Source of the DNA: QWHO01 sp021404945
GTDB taxonomy: Bacteria > Vulcanimicrobiota > Xenobia > Xenobiales > QWHO01
Assembly (NCBI GenBank): GCA_963169765.1
Contig: CAUJEN010000064.1
Span: forward strand, 1 to 64,000
Direction: 5' to 3'
DNA: 64,000 bases
Shown: piece after piece, positions 28,051-37,015 of the stretch
Layout: each line of letters opens with the position of its first letter
How positions within the stretch are numbered: the first letter of the stretch is position 1
The notes under the pieces: generated by a model
What the model was told of the DNA's origin: nothing
The model's input: only the letters and a program-made list of their open reading frames with translations
Database searches by the model: none
Made by a program: the position numbers and the translations under genes

Positions 28051-31000
28051 TTGCTCTGGGCTCTCTTCTCGGGGGTCCGCAAGCGCGAGCGCCAGCGTTT
28101 CGTCTTCTTCCTGGTGCTCTCAGGCATGCTCAGCATGGGCCAGACCCTGGGCCTGGCCGGCTCCGAGGCCCTGCTGCTGGCCCGCCTGGGCGCCCAGGCC
28201 CTGCCCACGACCTTCATCGCCGCCTCGATCCTCACCGTGCTGGGCAACTTCCTCTACGCCGTAGGGGTGGACCGCTCCCGAAACGACGTCTACTTCATCA
28301 ACTTGTTGATGGGGGCGGCCGCCACGCTCTGCCTGCTCACCTACGGCTGCATTCGCAACGTGGGCTGGGTGTTTCCCACCGTCTACTGCTTCTATTACCT
28401 CAGCCTGGCCATCTTCACCAACCACTACTGGACCTTCACCGGCGACTTCTTCGACACGCTGGCGGCCAAACGACTGTTCCCTCTCTTCGTGGTGGGCAGC
28501 AGCCTGGGCGGCCTCTCCGGCGGTCTGGTGGTGATCTTTAGCTCGCGCTACCTCCCCCCCCAGTATCTGCTCTTCTTCTGGGCCGTGCTCTGTCTGGTGG
28601 CGGCTGCCCAGCTGCGCTTTTATCGTCGTCGGCTGCGTCGCTGGGGCCCGCTGGAGCTGGAGGAAGCCGACGAAACCTCGCTGGACGGCATCAAGGCCGC
28701 GGTGCGCTACCTGCGCCAGTCGGCCCTGGGTCGCTGGACGGTGATCTCGGCCCTGACCATGGTGCTGGCCGTCTTCGTCAGCCAGTACCTCTACTCCGAC
28801 ATCATGGTGCGCCGCTTTCCCCGGGCCGACGAGCTGGCCATGTTCTTCGGAATCTATCTGGCTGTCAGCAACGTGTGCGAGATCCTGGTCGAAGTGGTGG
28901 TCACCCCCTGGCTGATCCGCCGGGTGGGGGTGGCAAAGGCCAACCTTCTCCACCCCTCGCTCACCGTGGCCTCCTTCCTCTTTCTCTACCTGCGCTGGGG
29001 CCTCTTGACTCCGGCGGTGGTGGCACGCTTCAACCGCGAGTCGCTCGAGAACGCCCTGGCCGCGCCCGTGCGCTCGCTGGTCTACAACGCACTGCCGGCC
29101 CGCTTCCGAGGGCGCATCCGTGCCTTCCTGGAGGGCATCGTGGTCTATTCGGGCATGACCATCGCAGGCGTCTCGCTGATGGTATTGAGCGACCGGATGG
29201 GTCCCAAGTGGCTCTGCCTGGCGGGGGGTGGGCTGGCGCTGCTCTACCTGGTGGCCAACATCAAAGTGCGCAGCGAGTACCTGCAAACTCTGGTCACCGA
29301 GCTGCGCGAAGGCCGGCTCGATCTGGCCGACGTGGGCACCGACATCGGGGCCGAGCGGCTCATCGAGCTGTGGAACGCCCTCTTGCAAGAAGACTACCAG
29401 CACCCCTCGCGCGCCCTGCTGCAGATGGCTCCGGTGCTGGCCCAGCGAGCGGTTCTCGAGCCCCTGCGCCAGGGGCTGCAGCATCCCGACCCGCGCCTGC
29501 GGGCGGCCTGCGCCGAAGCGCTGGGCCAGTCGCAGGGAGTAGCAGCCATTCCCGAGCTGCTCAAGGCCCTGCAAGATGGCGACGCCAGCGTGGCGGTGGC
29601 GGCCCTGCGCATCTTCAGCCCCCCGATGGTGCGCCGCGAAGAGGTGCGCTCGGTGCTGCGCCAGCTGATGACCAGCGAGCATCCCGAGCTGGCCGCCCGC
29701 TCGGCTCACCTGCTCGGCTCAGAGGGGCGCAGCCGGTTGGTGGAGCTGGTGCAGAGCCAGAATGTTCCCCAGGCGGCTGCGGCCCTGGAGTTTCTGCCCG
29801 GGGATCTGGCCGAGCTGGCCCTGGGGCGTCTGAACGAAGAGGATCCGGCCATCCTGGCCGCGGCCCTGGAGGCGGTAGCCCGGCTGGAGAGCCAGGTCGA
29901 TCTGGATCTGGAGCGAGTGGCCACCCTGCAGCATTCTTCCGACCTGCCGGTGCGCCTGGCGGCGGTGCGCTGCCTGGGGGGGCAGGGGCAGGACTCGGTG
30001 CAGAGCCTGGTGCTGGTGGCCAGCGCCCTGGGCGACCCGGCCCTGGACGTGCGCCGCCTGGCCGCCGAGACCCTGGGAAACGCGCGGGCCGAGGTGGTGA
30101 ACGTGGTTGAGCCCTACCTGCACGCCCACCACCTGGCCACCGTGGAGGCAGCTGCCCAGGCCCTGGCCAACAATGGCTCCTCGCGCTCGCGCGAGGTGCT
30201 GGCACGCGAGTTTCGCTCCCGGGTGGAGGCCTCCTGGCGCAACGTGCTGGCCCTGCACGTGCTGCCCGAGAATGAAGAGCTGACCCTCCGCTTCCTGCGC
30301 GCCGCCTACGAAGATGCCGCCAGCAAGAACCGTCGGCTGGCCTTCCGTATGCTGGAGAACCTGGAGAGCTCCAAGGTGATCCGCAGCGTGGAGAAGGTGC
30401 TCCGCTTTGCATCCTCGCGAACCCGCTCAGATGCGCTGGAGGTGCTCTCCAACCTGGGAGACCGCAAGGCCTCCCACCTGCTGGTTCTGCTGCTGGAAGA
30501 TGGGGCGCTGGAGGAGAAGCTGCCCCAGCTCAACCTGCCCACCTATAAGGATGCCGAGGAGGTCGTGGCCGAGGCCAGGAGCTCAGAAAACCAGTGGCTG
30601 CGTCTGGCGGCAGGCACCCAGAGCCGGGCGGGAGAACCTTCCGCGCGAGAAGAGAAGATGGAACGCCTGCTCGTACTTCGCAAAGTTCCCCTGTTCGCCC
30701 ACATGACGCTGGAGCAGCTGGAAGCGATCAACCAGCTGGTGACCGAGGAGCAGTACCTGGCCGGCGAGCTGATCTTCCGCGAGGGCGACGTGGGGGGGGA
30801 GCTTTACCTGCTCGTTGAGGGCGAGGTGGCCGTGGTTAAAAGCCACGGCACCGCCAGCGAGCTGGTGCTGACCACCCTCAAGGGGGTGAGTTACTTCGGT
30901 GAGATGGCCATTCTGGACGACGAGCCGCGCAGCGCCACCATCAAGGTCGTCAAAGACGCCCGCGTGCTCGCCCTCAAGGGCGACCGCCTGAAAGAGCTGG

Positions 31001-31119
31001 TACTGCAGATGCCGGAGATCGCCTTCGAGATCTTCAAAGTGCTCACCCAGCGCATCCGAAGCTCGGACCAGCGGCTCGACCAGATGGCCAAGAAGCAGGT
31101 CGCGGCCGGCCAGACTTGA
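28051..31119 (+). CDS. ATP/ADP-translocase-like membrane protein with HEAT repeats and a cNMP-binding domain
   Basis: 1022 residues, TTG start. The first 400 residues have about 12 hydrophobic segments with the arrangement of the Npt1/NTT nucleotide-transporter-like group of the MFS. Residues about 430-850 are HEAT-type repeats (RLRAACAEALGQ, VRLAAVRCLGG, VRRLAAETLGN). Residues about 880-1000 are a cyclic-nucleotide-binding domain (IFREGDVGGELYLLVEGEV, YFGEMAILDDEPRSAT) close to CRP-type pockets. The combination is known in several bacterial lineages, but its substrate is not established. It may be a transporter gated by a nucleotide second messenger. The stop overlaps the next start (TTGA). 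Confidence 0.88.
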   Translation: MLWALFSGVRKRERQRFVFFLVLSGMLSMGQTLGLAGSEALLLARLGAQALPTTFIAASILTVLGNFLYAVGVDRSRNDVYFINLLMGAAATLCLLTYGCIRNVGWVFPTVYCFYYLSLAIFTNHYWTFTGDFFDTLAAKRLFPLFVVGSSLGGLSGGLVVIFSSRYLPPQYLLFFWAVLCLVAAAQLRFYRRRLRRWGPLELEEADETSLDGIKAAVRYLRQSALGRWTVISALTMVLAVFVSQYLYSDIMVRRFPRADELAMFFGIYLAVSNVCEILVEVVVTPWLIRRVGVAKANLLHPSLTVASFLFLYLRWGLLTPAVVARFNRESLENALAAPVRSLVYNALPARFRGRIRAFLEGIVVYSGMTIAGVSLMVLSDRMGPKWLCLAGGGLALLYLVANIKVRSEYLQTLVTELREGRLDLADVGTDIGAERLIELWNALLQEDYQHPSRALLQMAPVLAQRAVLEPLRQGLQHPDPRLRAACAEALGQSQGVAAIPELLKALQDGDASVAVAALRIFSPPMVRREEVRSVLRQLMTSEHPELAARSAHLLGSEGRSRLVELVQSQNVPQAAAALEFLPGDLAELALGRLNEEDPAILAAALEAVARLESQVDLDLERVATLQHSSDLPVRLAAVRCLGGQGQDSVQSLVLVASALGDPALDVRRLAAETLGNARAEVVNVVEPYLHAHHLATVEAAAQALANNGSSRSREVLAREFRSRVEASWRNVLALHVLPENEELTLRFLRAAYEDAASKNRRLAFRMLENLESSKVIRSVEKVLRFASSRTRSDALEVLSNLGDRKASHLLVLLLEDGALEEKLPQLNLPTYKDAEEVVAEARSSENQWLRLAAGTQSRAGEPSAREEKMERLLVLRKVPLFAHMTLEQLEAINQLVTEEQYLAGELIFREGDVGGELYLLVEGEVAVVKSHGTASELVLTTLKGVSYFGEMAILDDEPRSATIKVVKDARVLALKGDRLKELVLQMPEIAFEIFKVLTQRIRSSDQRLDQMAKKQVAAGQT

Positions 31120-32636
31120 GCCGCACCTTCCGCTACCCCTGGTTGCCGGTGGCCATCCTGCTGGCGGTGGGGTGGCTTGCTCTGGTGTGGAGCCGGCAGC
31201 TGGCCCACGGCCTGACCCACTTCCCCTCTCGGGCCCCGGCCATGAAGCTCACCACCACCCGCACCGAGCCGATGGTCGCGCAGGTCGTGCTGGTGGTCTC
31301 CCCGGGATTGCGAGTGTCTGATCTCAAGAGCATGCCTGGCTGGCAAGAGCTGGCCAAACTGGGAGCCTCGGGCCAGCTGCGGGCGGTCCAGCCGACCTTC
31401 GCCTGGCCCAATCTGGCCGCCATCGCCACCGGCGCCCCTCCCTGGATGACCGGCGTGCTGACCGACCTGCACGCTGGGGAAGCGGGCGGCGAAAGCCTGT
31501 TCAGCCGGCTGCCCACGGCGGTGGTGGGCTCGTTTGCCTGGGATCGGCTCTTCCCCGGCCAGCTGGCCCGCTCGGCCGCCTTCGCCGACGACATCGGCGA
31601 CGCCGATCGCACCCGGCGAGCCCTGCACTGGATCGGGGAGGGCTTTGAGCTGGTGGTGGTGGAGTATGCCTCCCAGAACCCGGCCTCCCTCGACGGCCAG
31701 CTGGTGGAGCTGAGCCGCGGCCTGGACTTCTCGCGCACGGCCCTGCTGGTGGTGTCGCCTCACGGGCGCACGGCCCGGGGCGGCCGGGGCGGCAACGAGA
31801 GCGACGTGGTCAACGTGCCCGTCCTGCTGGTGGGCGGGCCGACCCCTGAAGGCGCCCGGCTGACCGGCAAGATGGTGGATGTGGCCCCCACCGTCAGCGC
31901 CCTGCTGGGCCTCCCGCCTCCGGCCCACAGCCTGGGCCAGCCCCTGGTGGGGCCTCCCGCGCTGCGCGAGCTCGCCCGCCAGCGCCAGCTGGAGCTGGCC
32001 GACGCCTGCCTGTCCCGCTATGGACTGGCTCGCGGCACTGGCGACCCGGTCTCCGAGCTGTTGTCAAAGCTGGAGGGATACGAGCTACGCGGTCGGGGTC
32101 TGCGCCTGGTGGCGCTGATCGTGGTGCTGGTCGCGCTGGCCGCCCTGGTGGTTCGCATCGACCGCCGCCAGGGCCTGAAGGTGATGGTGCTGGCCCTGCA
32201 ATGGGGAGCGCTGGTGGCGCTGAGCTGGAACCTGGGTTACCTGGTACTGATCGGCCCCTACTCCCCCAGCCGGCTGACCAGCTGGTCGGAGGCCCGACTG
32301 CTGGGCCTGTTCTGCGCTCTTTTGGGTTTTGCCCTGGTGCTGATTGCGGCCGGCCTGCGGGGGGCCCTGCGCGAGCCGGGACGCCCGGCCTCGGGAGGGC
32401 TGGGAGTGGCCGCCGGCACGGTCGCCTTCATGAGCACTCAGGCCCTGCTGTACGGCGTCTTTTACGGATTCCCCCGGCTGGTGGCGGTGCCCCGGGCCGA
32501 CTTCACCATGGCCCTGGCGGCCCTGCTGGCCGGGCTGACCGGAGTCTGCCTGGCCGCTCCCCTGACGCCCTGGGTCTCGCGCCTGGCCGGACGCTGGCCC
32601 ATCCGCAAGGGGAGTTTTGGCAAGGTTACGGCTTAG
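31116..32636 (+). CDS. Alkaline-phosphatase-superfamily-like membrane protein
   Basis: 506 residues from a TTG overlapping the previous stop. One N-terminal TM helix is followed by a soluble domain of about 270 residues. VVLVVSPGLR, TFAWPNLAAIATGAPPWMTGV and VDVAPTVSALLGLPPP resemble type I phosphodiesterase/sulfatase-fold proteins, whose metal-site motifs take the form V-D-G-x-R, T-x-P and D-x-x-P-T. The usual metal-binding Asp after VVLVV is replaced by Ser-Pro-Gly, so activity is uncertain. Four to five TM helices make up the C-terminal third. A role in lipid or phosphodiester metabolism beside the translocase is only suggested by context. Confidence 0.7.
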   Translation: MSRTFRYPWLPVAILLAVGWLALVWSRQLAHGLTHFPSRAPAMKLTTTRTEPMVAQVVLVVSPGLRVSDLKSMPGWQELAKLGASGQLRAVQPTFAWPNLAAIATGAPPWMTGVLTDLHAGEAGGESLFSRLPTAVVGSFAWDRLFPGQLARSAAFADDIGDADRTRRALHWIGEGFELVVVEYASQNPASLDGQLVELSRGLDFSRTALLVVSPHGRTARGGRGGNESDVVNVPVLLVGGPTPEGARLTGKMVDVAPTVSALLGLPPPAHSLGQPLVGPPALRELARQRQLELADACLSRYGLARGTGDPVSELLSKLEGYELRGRGLRLVALIVVLVALAALVVRIDRRQGLKVMVLALQWGALVALSWNLGYLVLIGPYSPSRLTSWSEARLLGLFCALLGFALVLIAAGLRGALREPGRPASGGLGVAAGTVAFMSTQALLYGVFYGFPRLVAVPRADFTMALAALLAGLTGVCLAAPLTPWVSRLAGRWPIRKGSFGKVTA

Positions 32637-33061
32637 CCGGGGCGGGTCTACGGTCGGGGATTCGGTGAGGGGGCGACCTCCAGTGTCTGGGCGACTCCGG
32701 ACCGAATCAAGCAAGGGAAAATCTCACCGACAAGCCCGCCAAAATGCTGTAGAGTCAAGTCAAGGTTCCCCGAACCCGCACGAAACGCAAGAATCGTCGC
32801 TCTTACCCGGGGAACTTACATGGGGCCACTTGGATGGCGCCCCGACCGGGTTTGCGGGGCGGGTGGCGGGCGAAATGATCACCGTTTGAAACCCAAGTCA
32901 GTTGAGCCATTTCTGAGATGAGCAGTCCCCATCACGCCGGGAGATGGAAATCGGTCTCAAGCATGTCGACGACGAGCCGAAGGACCTTCGACCGAAACCA
33001 GCCATAACGGCTGCCTGGGCGACCCGAGCAGGTCCACCTGTCCCGCCTGCGAACGGTCTAC
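32637..33061 (+). other. 425-bp non-coding leader region upstream of the selenoprotein gene
   Basis: No credible gene on either strand. GATTCGGT (32659-32666) can pair with ACCGAATC (32701-32708). The overlapping TCGGTGAG (32662-32669) can instead pair with CTCACCGA (32723-32730), so two structures exclude each other. A third hairpin pairs AAGGTTCCCCG (32762-32772) with CGGGGAACTT (32808-32817). It may hold the end of the upstream operon and a structured 5' leader. I looked for a tRNA-Sec gene here and found none. Confidence 0.35.
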
Positions 33062-33064
33062 GTG

Positions 33065-33292
33065 ATGGTAAGCATCCGATATTGCACGCGCTGAGGCTAC
33101 GAAGCGCGGGCCGCCCGGGTGGCGGCCCTGATCCAGGAAAAGCTTGGCCTGCATGTCGAGCTGGTCAAGTCCAGCGGCGGGGAGCTCTCGGTTCAGGTGG
33201 ATGGGCGCACGGTTGCCAAACGTGGACTGCTGACCTTCCCTTCCGATCAGAAGTGCCTCGAAGCAGTGCGCAAGGCCACCTCGGCTGCCTGA
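33065..33292 (+). CDS. SelW/Rdx-family selenoprotein with in-frame TGA (CxxU)
   Basis: Reading TGA 33092-33094 as selenocysteine gives a 75-residue protein that starts VSIRYCTR-U-GYEARAARVAAL and ends at TGA 33290-33292. It has the features of the Rdx (SelW/SelT/SelH) family: an I-x-YC-x-x-U redox motif at positions 7-10, a helix rich in Ala and Arg, a GGELSVQVDGR strand pair, K-R-G and the FPSD turn, then a last helix. This family is thioredoxin-like and often has Cys in place of Sec. A strong hairpin follows the TGA by 13 nt. ATG 33065 or GTG 33062 may start it; no clear Shine-Dalgarno is seen and an in-frame TAA lies further upstream. No selA, selB, selC or selD gene is in the window. Confidence 0.82.
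33108..33128 (+). promoter_or_regulatory. Bacterial SECIS-like hairpin
   Basis: An 8-bp perfect stem, GGGCCGCC with GGCGGCCC, closes a 5-nt loop CGGGU, beginning 13 nt after the TGA at 33092. Bacterial SECIS elements lie in the coding region directly after the UGA, with a G among the first loop positions about 16-37 nt downstream; the loop G here is at about 22 nt. It would be the SelB binding site. Confidence 0.65.
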
Positions 33293-33337
33293 CAGCTGGT
33301 GTCCGCGCCGCAACGTCATCCGCCAGGCTCAATCCGG

Positions 33338-34795
33338 TCAGGATTCGGCGGCAGCTGCGCCCGGCAGAGGAGCGCGTTCTGCATCTTCGTAACGGCGCGC
33401 GCTGAGGAAGAGAAACAAGAGCCCGCTAAGGGCTCCCACCGAGACGAACCAGGGGAAAGCCAGCTCGGTGTTGAGCTTCAGCCCCACCACGGCGGCGATG
33501 GAGAGGGGCAGGCTGAAGACCGCCAGCCGGTCGGGCGGGCGGCGGCGGAAGGCCAGCGCGTAGGCGAACAGGGCCAGCAGGGCGCCGTAGAAGTAGGTTC
33601 CGATCTCCAGGCCGAGGGGCAGAAGGCGCTCCACGTTCTGGGAGGCCATCGCCACCGCCGCCAGGGCGGCGCAGAAGCCCACGCTGGAGAGGCGGGTGGC
33701 CCGCAGATAGTGGGCCTCGGAGCGACCGCGGGCCAGATACGGTTGGTAGACGTCTACCACGAACGAGCCCGCCAGCGCCGTCAAGGCCGACTGGTAGCTC
33801 GACAGCACCACCGAGAGCACGGCGGCGATCAAGAGGCCTGACAGACCCGGGGGGAGCGCGGTCAGGATGAAGTGGGGGAAGATTTTGCGCGCGTCGGTCC
33901 CCAGGGTGGGGTCGGGGTGCAGTTGGTAGTAGGCCCAGAGCAACGAGCCGATGGTCAGGAAGACCAGCGCGATGGGCACGTCGGCCACCCCCGAGCCGAT
34001 CACTGCCAGGCGGCTGCGCCGGCTGTCTTTCGCCGTGAGCATCCGTTGCACCATGTCATAGTCGGTGCCGAAGATGGCCGTGTTGGTCAGGGTGGTTCCC
34101 AGCACCCCGGCCCAGAAGGTGAACTCGACGCGGGGGTCGAGCGAGAAGTTGAAGACCCGCAATCGCTCGGGGGGCAGGGCGGCGGCCCAGTCGGAAGGCA
34201 GGCCGCTGAGGAGATAGCCCACCGCAGCCGTGGCACCTACCAGCATTACGGCCACCTGCAGCACCTCGGTCCAGATCACCGCTCGGATGCCGCCGGCCAC
34301 CGTATAGACCAGTCCCAACAAGGCCACCAGGACCACCGCAGTGGTGGCCGAGAGGCCCAGGGCCAGTTGCAGGATCAAAGCTCCGGCAAAGAGGCGCACC
34401 CCGCTCATCAGGGTGCGGGTCACCAGAAAGACCAGCACGGCCAGGTTGCGGGTGCGCGGGCCGTAAGCCTGGCTGAGGAGCTCGTAGATCGAGACCACGT
34501 TCTGGCGGTAGAAGGCCGGCACGAAGTAGAGGCCCACCAGCAGGCGGCCTCCGATGGCCCCCAGCACGATCTGGAGGTAAGTCCAGTCGCCCGTGTAGGC
34601 CAGGGCGGGCACGCCTACGAAGGTCAGAGCCGAGATCTCGGTTCCGATGATGGAGAGCAGCACCGCCCACCATGGCAGCTGGCGGTCGCCCAGCAGGTAG
34701 CTGCGAGCGCTGGCCTGGCGCTGACGAACCCCCCAGCTGATCAGCCCCAGAACCACGAAGTAAGCCACCAGGATGCCCAGGTCAAGCGGGCGCAG
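33338..34795 (-). CDS. Sodium:solute symporter (SSS family)
   Basis: About 485 residues with 12-13 hydrophobic segments. The sequence LDLGILVAYFVVLGLISWG, then SYLLGDRQLPWWAVLLSIIGTEISALTF, is typical of the N-terminus of SSS transporters, which move sugars, acids or vitamins with sodium. I place the start at CTG 34795, which has GGAG 7 nt upstream. The next upstream start codon is a GTG at 34855 that adds 20 residues with no resemblance to the family and overlaps the subtilase by 74 bp. The first downstream GTG would cut into TM1. The gene is coupled to the subtilase. The transported solute cannot be named. Confidence 0.9.
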   Translation of the reverse strand: MRPLDLGILVAYFVVLGLISWGVRQRQASARSYLLGDRQLPWWAVLLSIIGTEISALTFVGVPALAYTGDWTYLQIVLGAIGGRLLVGLYFVPAFYRQNVVSIYELLSQAYGPRTRNLAVLVFLVTRTLMSGVRLFAGALILQLALGLSATTAVVLVALLGLVYTVAGGIRAVIWTEVLQVAVMLVGATAAVGYLLSGLPSDWAAALPPERLRVFNFSLDPRVEFTFWAGVLGTTLTNTAIFGTDYDMVQRMLTAKDSRRSRLAVIGSGVADVPIALVFLTIGSLLWAYYQLHPDPTLGTDARKIFPHFILTALPPGLSGLLIAAVLSVVLSSYQSALTALAGSFVVDVYQPYLARGRSEAHYLRATRLSSVGFCAALAAVAMASQNVERLLPLGLEIGTYFYGALLALFAYALAFRRRPPDRLAVFSLPLSIAAVVGLKLNTELAFPWFVSVGALSGLLFLFLSARRYEDAERAPLPGAAAAES

Positions 34796-35912
34796 GCAGC
34801 TTCTCCAGAGCTTGCACCGCGTCCACCAGGCCGGCTCCCTGGTCGTGCACCCCACCCCCCCGGGGCAGCTTTTCGGCCGAGCTCACCACGGCGTGCTTGA
34901 GCTGGTCGGGGGTAGCCTGAGGGCGGGCCGTCAGCAAGAGGGCTGCCAGACCGGCCACCATGGGAGCGGCCATGGAGGTGCCGTTCTTGGTCACATAGCC
35001 GCTGCGCGCGTTGTCGGCGGCGGTGATGCCCACCCCCGGCGCGACCACGTCCGGCTTGTCCAGGCCATCCACCGGCGTGGGTCCTCGCGAGGAGAGGTCG
35101 GCCACCCGGTCATCGTCGCGGCGCACCGTTCCCCGGTCGTTGGAAGCGCCCACCGTCAGCACCACGGGCGAGTGAGCCGGAGAGCCGATGGTCTGCGGGT
35201 CGGGCCCATCGTTACCAGCCGCGACCACCACCGTGATGCCGCGATCCCAGGCCGCCCTGGCGGCTCGGGCCATGGGATCGTGCTGGTGGGAGAGCTGGGC
35301 CATGCCCGAGGCGGAAAGGTTCAGGACACGGATGTTGTGCCGGTCCTTGTTCTCCACCGCCCACTGGATTGCCCTGATCACGTCGGAAGTGCGCGACTTG
35401 CCCTGGCTGTTGAAGGCCTTGATGGCCACCAGTCCACACTCGGGAGCGATGCCCGTGTGACGCCCGTTCGAATCGCTGCCGTTACCCCCCACGATGCCGG
35501 CCACGTGGGTTCCGTGGCCGTGGTCGTCGTAGGGCTCGCTCTTGCCGCCCAGCACATCGTGGAAGGCCAGAATGCGGTTGCCGAAGTCCTGGTGGCGGGA
35601 GATGCCGGTATCGATCACGGCCACGGCCACACCCTTACCTTTGAAGCCCTGGCTCCACAGCTCGCCGGCCCGCACCGTGGGGGCGGCCACGTTCAAGGCG
35701 GGCCGGAGGCTGACCGGCGTGGGGGGCAGGCTGACCTCCTCGTCTGGGAACACGGTCAGATCGGGATGGTCGCGCGTGAGGCGCTCGAGCTCAGCTGCGT
35801 CTTCAATCTCGCAGGCGGCCGCCCCCACCAGCGGCAAGTCGTGCCAACTGCCGGGCAGCTCGCGTCGCAGGCGGGAAAGCGTGGCCGGGTCGGCCTGGAG
35901 CAGGACGTTCAC
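34782..35912 (-). CDS. Subtilisin-like serine protease (S8), no signal peptide
   Basis: 376 residues from a GTG. The catalytic triad is complete: Asp101 (VIDTGIS), His133 (DDHGHGTHVAG) and Ser313 (NGTSMAAPMVAG), with oxyanion Asn234 (AAGND). The first 75 residues resemble an inhibitor-like prodomain in place of a signal sequence. Lack of a signal peptide suggests an intracellular subtilisin or non-classical export. Its stop overlaps the symporter gene by 14 bp. A TAGACT hexamer 6 nt before the GTG suggests a leaderless transcript. Confidence 0.93.
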   Translation of the reverse strand: MNVLLQADPATLSRLRRELPGSWHDLPLVGAAACEIEDAAELERLTRDHPDLTVFPDEEVSLPPTPVSLRPALNVAAPTVRAGELWSQGFKGKGVAVAVIDTGISRHQDFGNRILAFHDVLGGKSEPYDDHGHGTHVAGIVGGNGSDSNGRHTGIAPECGLVAIKAFNSQGKSRTSDVIRAIQWAVENKDRHNIRVLNLSASGMAQLSHQHDPMARAARAAWDRGITVVVAAGNDGPDPQTIGSPAHSPVVLTVGASNDRGTVRRDDDRVADLSSRGPTPVDGLDKPDVVAPGVGITAADNARSGYVTKNGTSMAAPMVAGLAALLLTARPQATPDQLKHAVVSSAEKLPRGGGVHDQGAGLVDAVQALEKLPAPA

Positions 35913-35918
35913 CGGGCC

Positions 35919-35924
35919 AGTCTA
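35919..35924 (-). promoter_or_regulatory. -10 hexamer of a leaderless subtilase transcript
   Basis: TAGACT on the minus strand, with 6 nt between it and the GTG at 35912. No Shine-Dalgarno is present. A TTTACA 20 bp further up is a poor -35. Confidence 0.4.
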
Positions 35925-35962
35925 GCATCCGCCCGACCCCACCTTGTAAACGAAGGGTAAAG

Positions 35963-36826
35963 CTATTGCATCAGCATGCTCTTGGGAGGTCCAGAGGGCG
36001 GCGGGGGACCGCCCTCGAGGACCAGGCAGTCGCCCTGGGTGGTCAGGCGATTGAGCTGCACCTGGATGTTCTTGGGCATTAAGCTTTTGGGGTCGATGAG
36101 CAGCGAATCCCCCTGCGTCCGGATGTCGAGCTTGTCGAGCGAGTCGCCCGCCATGGCGTTGGCGATGGAGACCGCGATACGCGGCACCGGGAGACCGAGC
36201 ACCCTCACCTGCTCGGGGGTGAAGCGCACTTTCTTGTCGGCCGTCAGCTCGAGCTTGCCGCGGACCTTGAAGGGGAGAGAAACGATCTTGTCGAGCACCC
36301 CAACCGCTTCGACCATCCCGCCGGGGGCAAAACAAAGTTGGAGGTCGCGTAGCCCCTCCCGCTCGAGCAAGTCGGCGCCTCGCACCGTGGCCGCCTGCTG
36401 GGCAACCTTGGAGGGGATGGACATACGCAGCCGCTCGACGGTGATCGGGCTCTTCTGGAGCGAATCAAGGTCGGGCGTGATCAGCTTGCCGGGAGAAGCC
36501 AGAATGCTCTCCAGGGTGAAGCTCTTGAGCAGATCCACCGAAGGGTCGAAGCGAGCCGTCAACTCGTCGAGGTGCATCCCGGCCAGCTCCAGGTCGCGCA
36601 CCTTGAGCTTGTTGTCCTTGACCTCGAAATGCACCGAAGCGCCCATCGACTGCTGCTCGGGACGCTTGGCCTGGGCCTGGCGCAGGTCGTCGAGCTCGCG
36701 CCGGAGGCGGTCGTTCTCGTCCTCGAGGGCCCACATCCGGTCGGTGATCTCTTGCTCCATCGAGATGGCCGGTGTGGGCATGCCGGAGGCGACCCTGGCT
36801 GCCGGCTGCGAGTCGCGAATGATCAT
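35963..36826 (-). CDS. DUF2993/LmeA-like protein with N-terminal coiled coil
   Basis: 287 residues from ATG 36826 (the frame is open further, but upstream sequence is antisense to the methyltransferase gene). A short N-terminal region is followed by a coiled coil (about 23-55, EITDRMWALEDENDRLRREL). The rest is beta-rich: SVHFEVKDNKLKVRDLELAG, LRDLQLCF and VRFTPEQVRVLGLPVP resemble DUF2993 (LmeA), a lipid-binding fold of actinobacteria and other phyla. A Pro-rich tail ends it. The assignment is by pattern only. No signal peptide is visible. Confidence 0.65.
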   Translation of the reverse strand: MIIRDSQPAARVASGMPTPAISMEQEITDRMWALEDENDRLRRELDDLRQAQAKRPEQQSMGASVHFEVKDNKLKVRDLELAGMHLDELTARFDPSVDLLKSFTLESILASPGKLITPDLDSLQKSPITVERLRMSIPSKVAQQAATVRGADLLEREGLRDLQLCFAPGGMVEAVGVLDKIVSLPFKVRGKLELTADKKVRFTPEQVRVLGLPVPRIAVSIANAMAGDSLDKLDIRTQGDSLLIDPKSLMPKNIQVQLNRLTTQGDCLVLEGGPPPPSGPPKSMLMQ

Positions 36827-37015
36827 ACTTGTGTTGTACCGCAGAAGTCCCCCCCGGTAAAGGCGGACCGATTCAGGTTTGCGAACATTTGCCATCCAGC
36901 GGACGCCGAGCTCGTGGCACATTCGCGCCAACCTGGCCTGATCCGCTGCCCGCAGGGGCGCCTGCTCAAGCCCTGACGCGAAGGACTCCCCGTCCCGCGA
37001 CAGAACCTGCCTCAC

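Noticed and set aside
32637..33061. Possible tRNA-Sec (selC) gene near the selenoprotein
   Set aside because: No sequence with the long acceptor stem, a TCA anticodon and a GGTTCGA-type T-loop could be found in the region.
33092..33094. TGA as an ordinary stop codon
   Set aside because: The 9-codon frame before it makes no sense alone, whereas reading through gives a complete Rdx-family protein with a correctly placed hairpin.
36880..36893. Second LexA-like box (GCGAACATTTGCCA)
   Set aside because: Only the left half matches; the right half-site GTTCG is missing.
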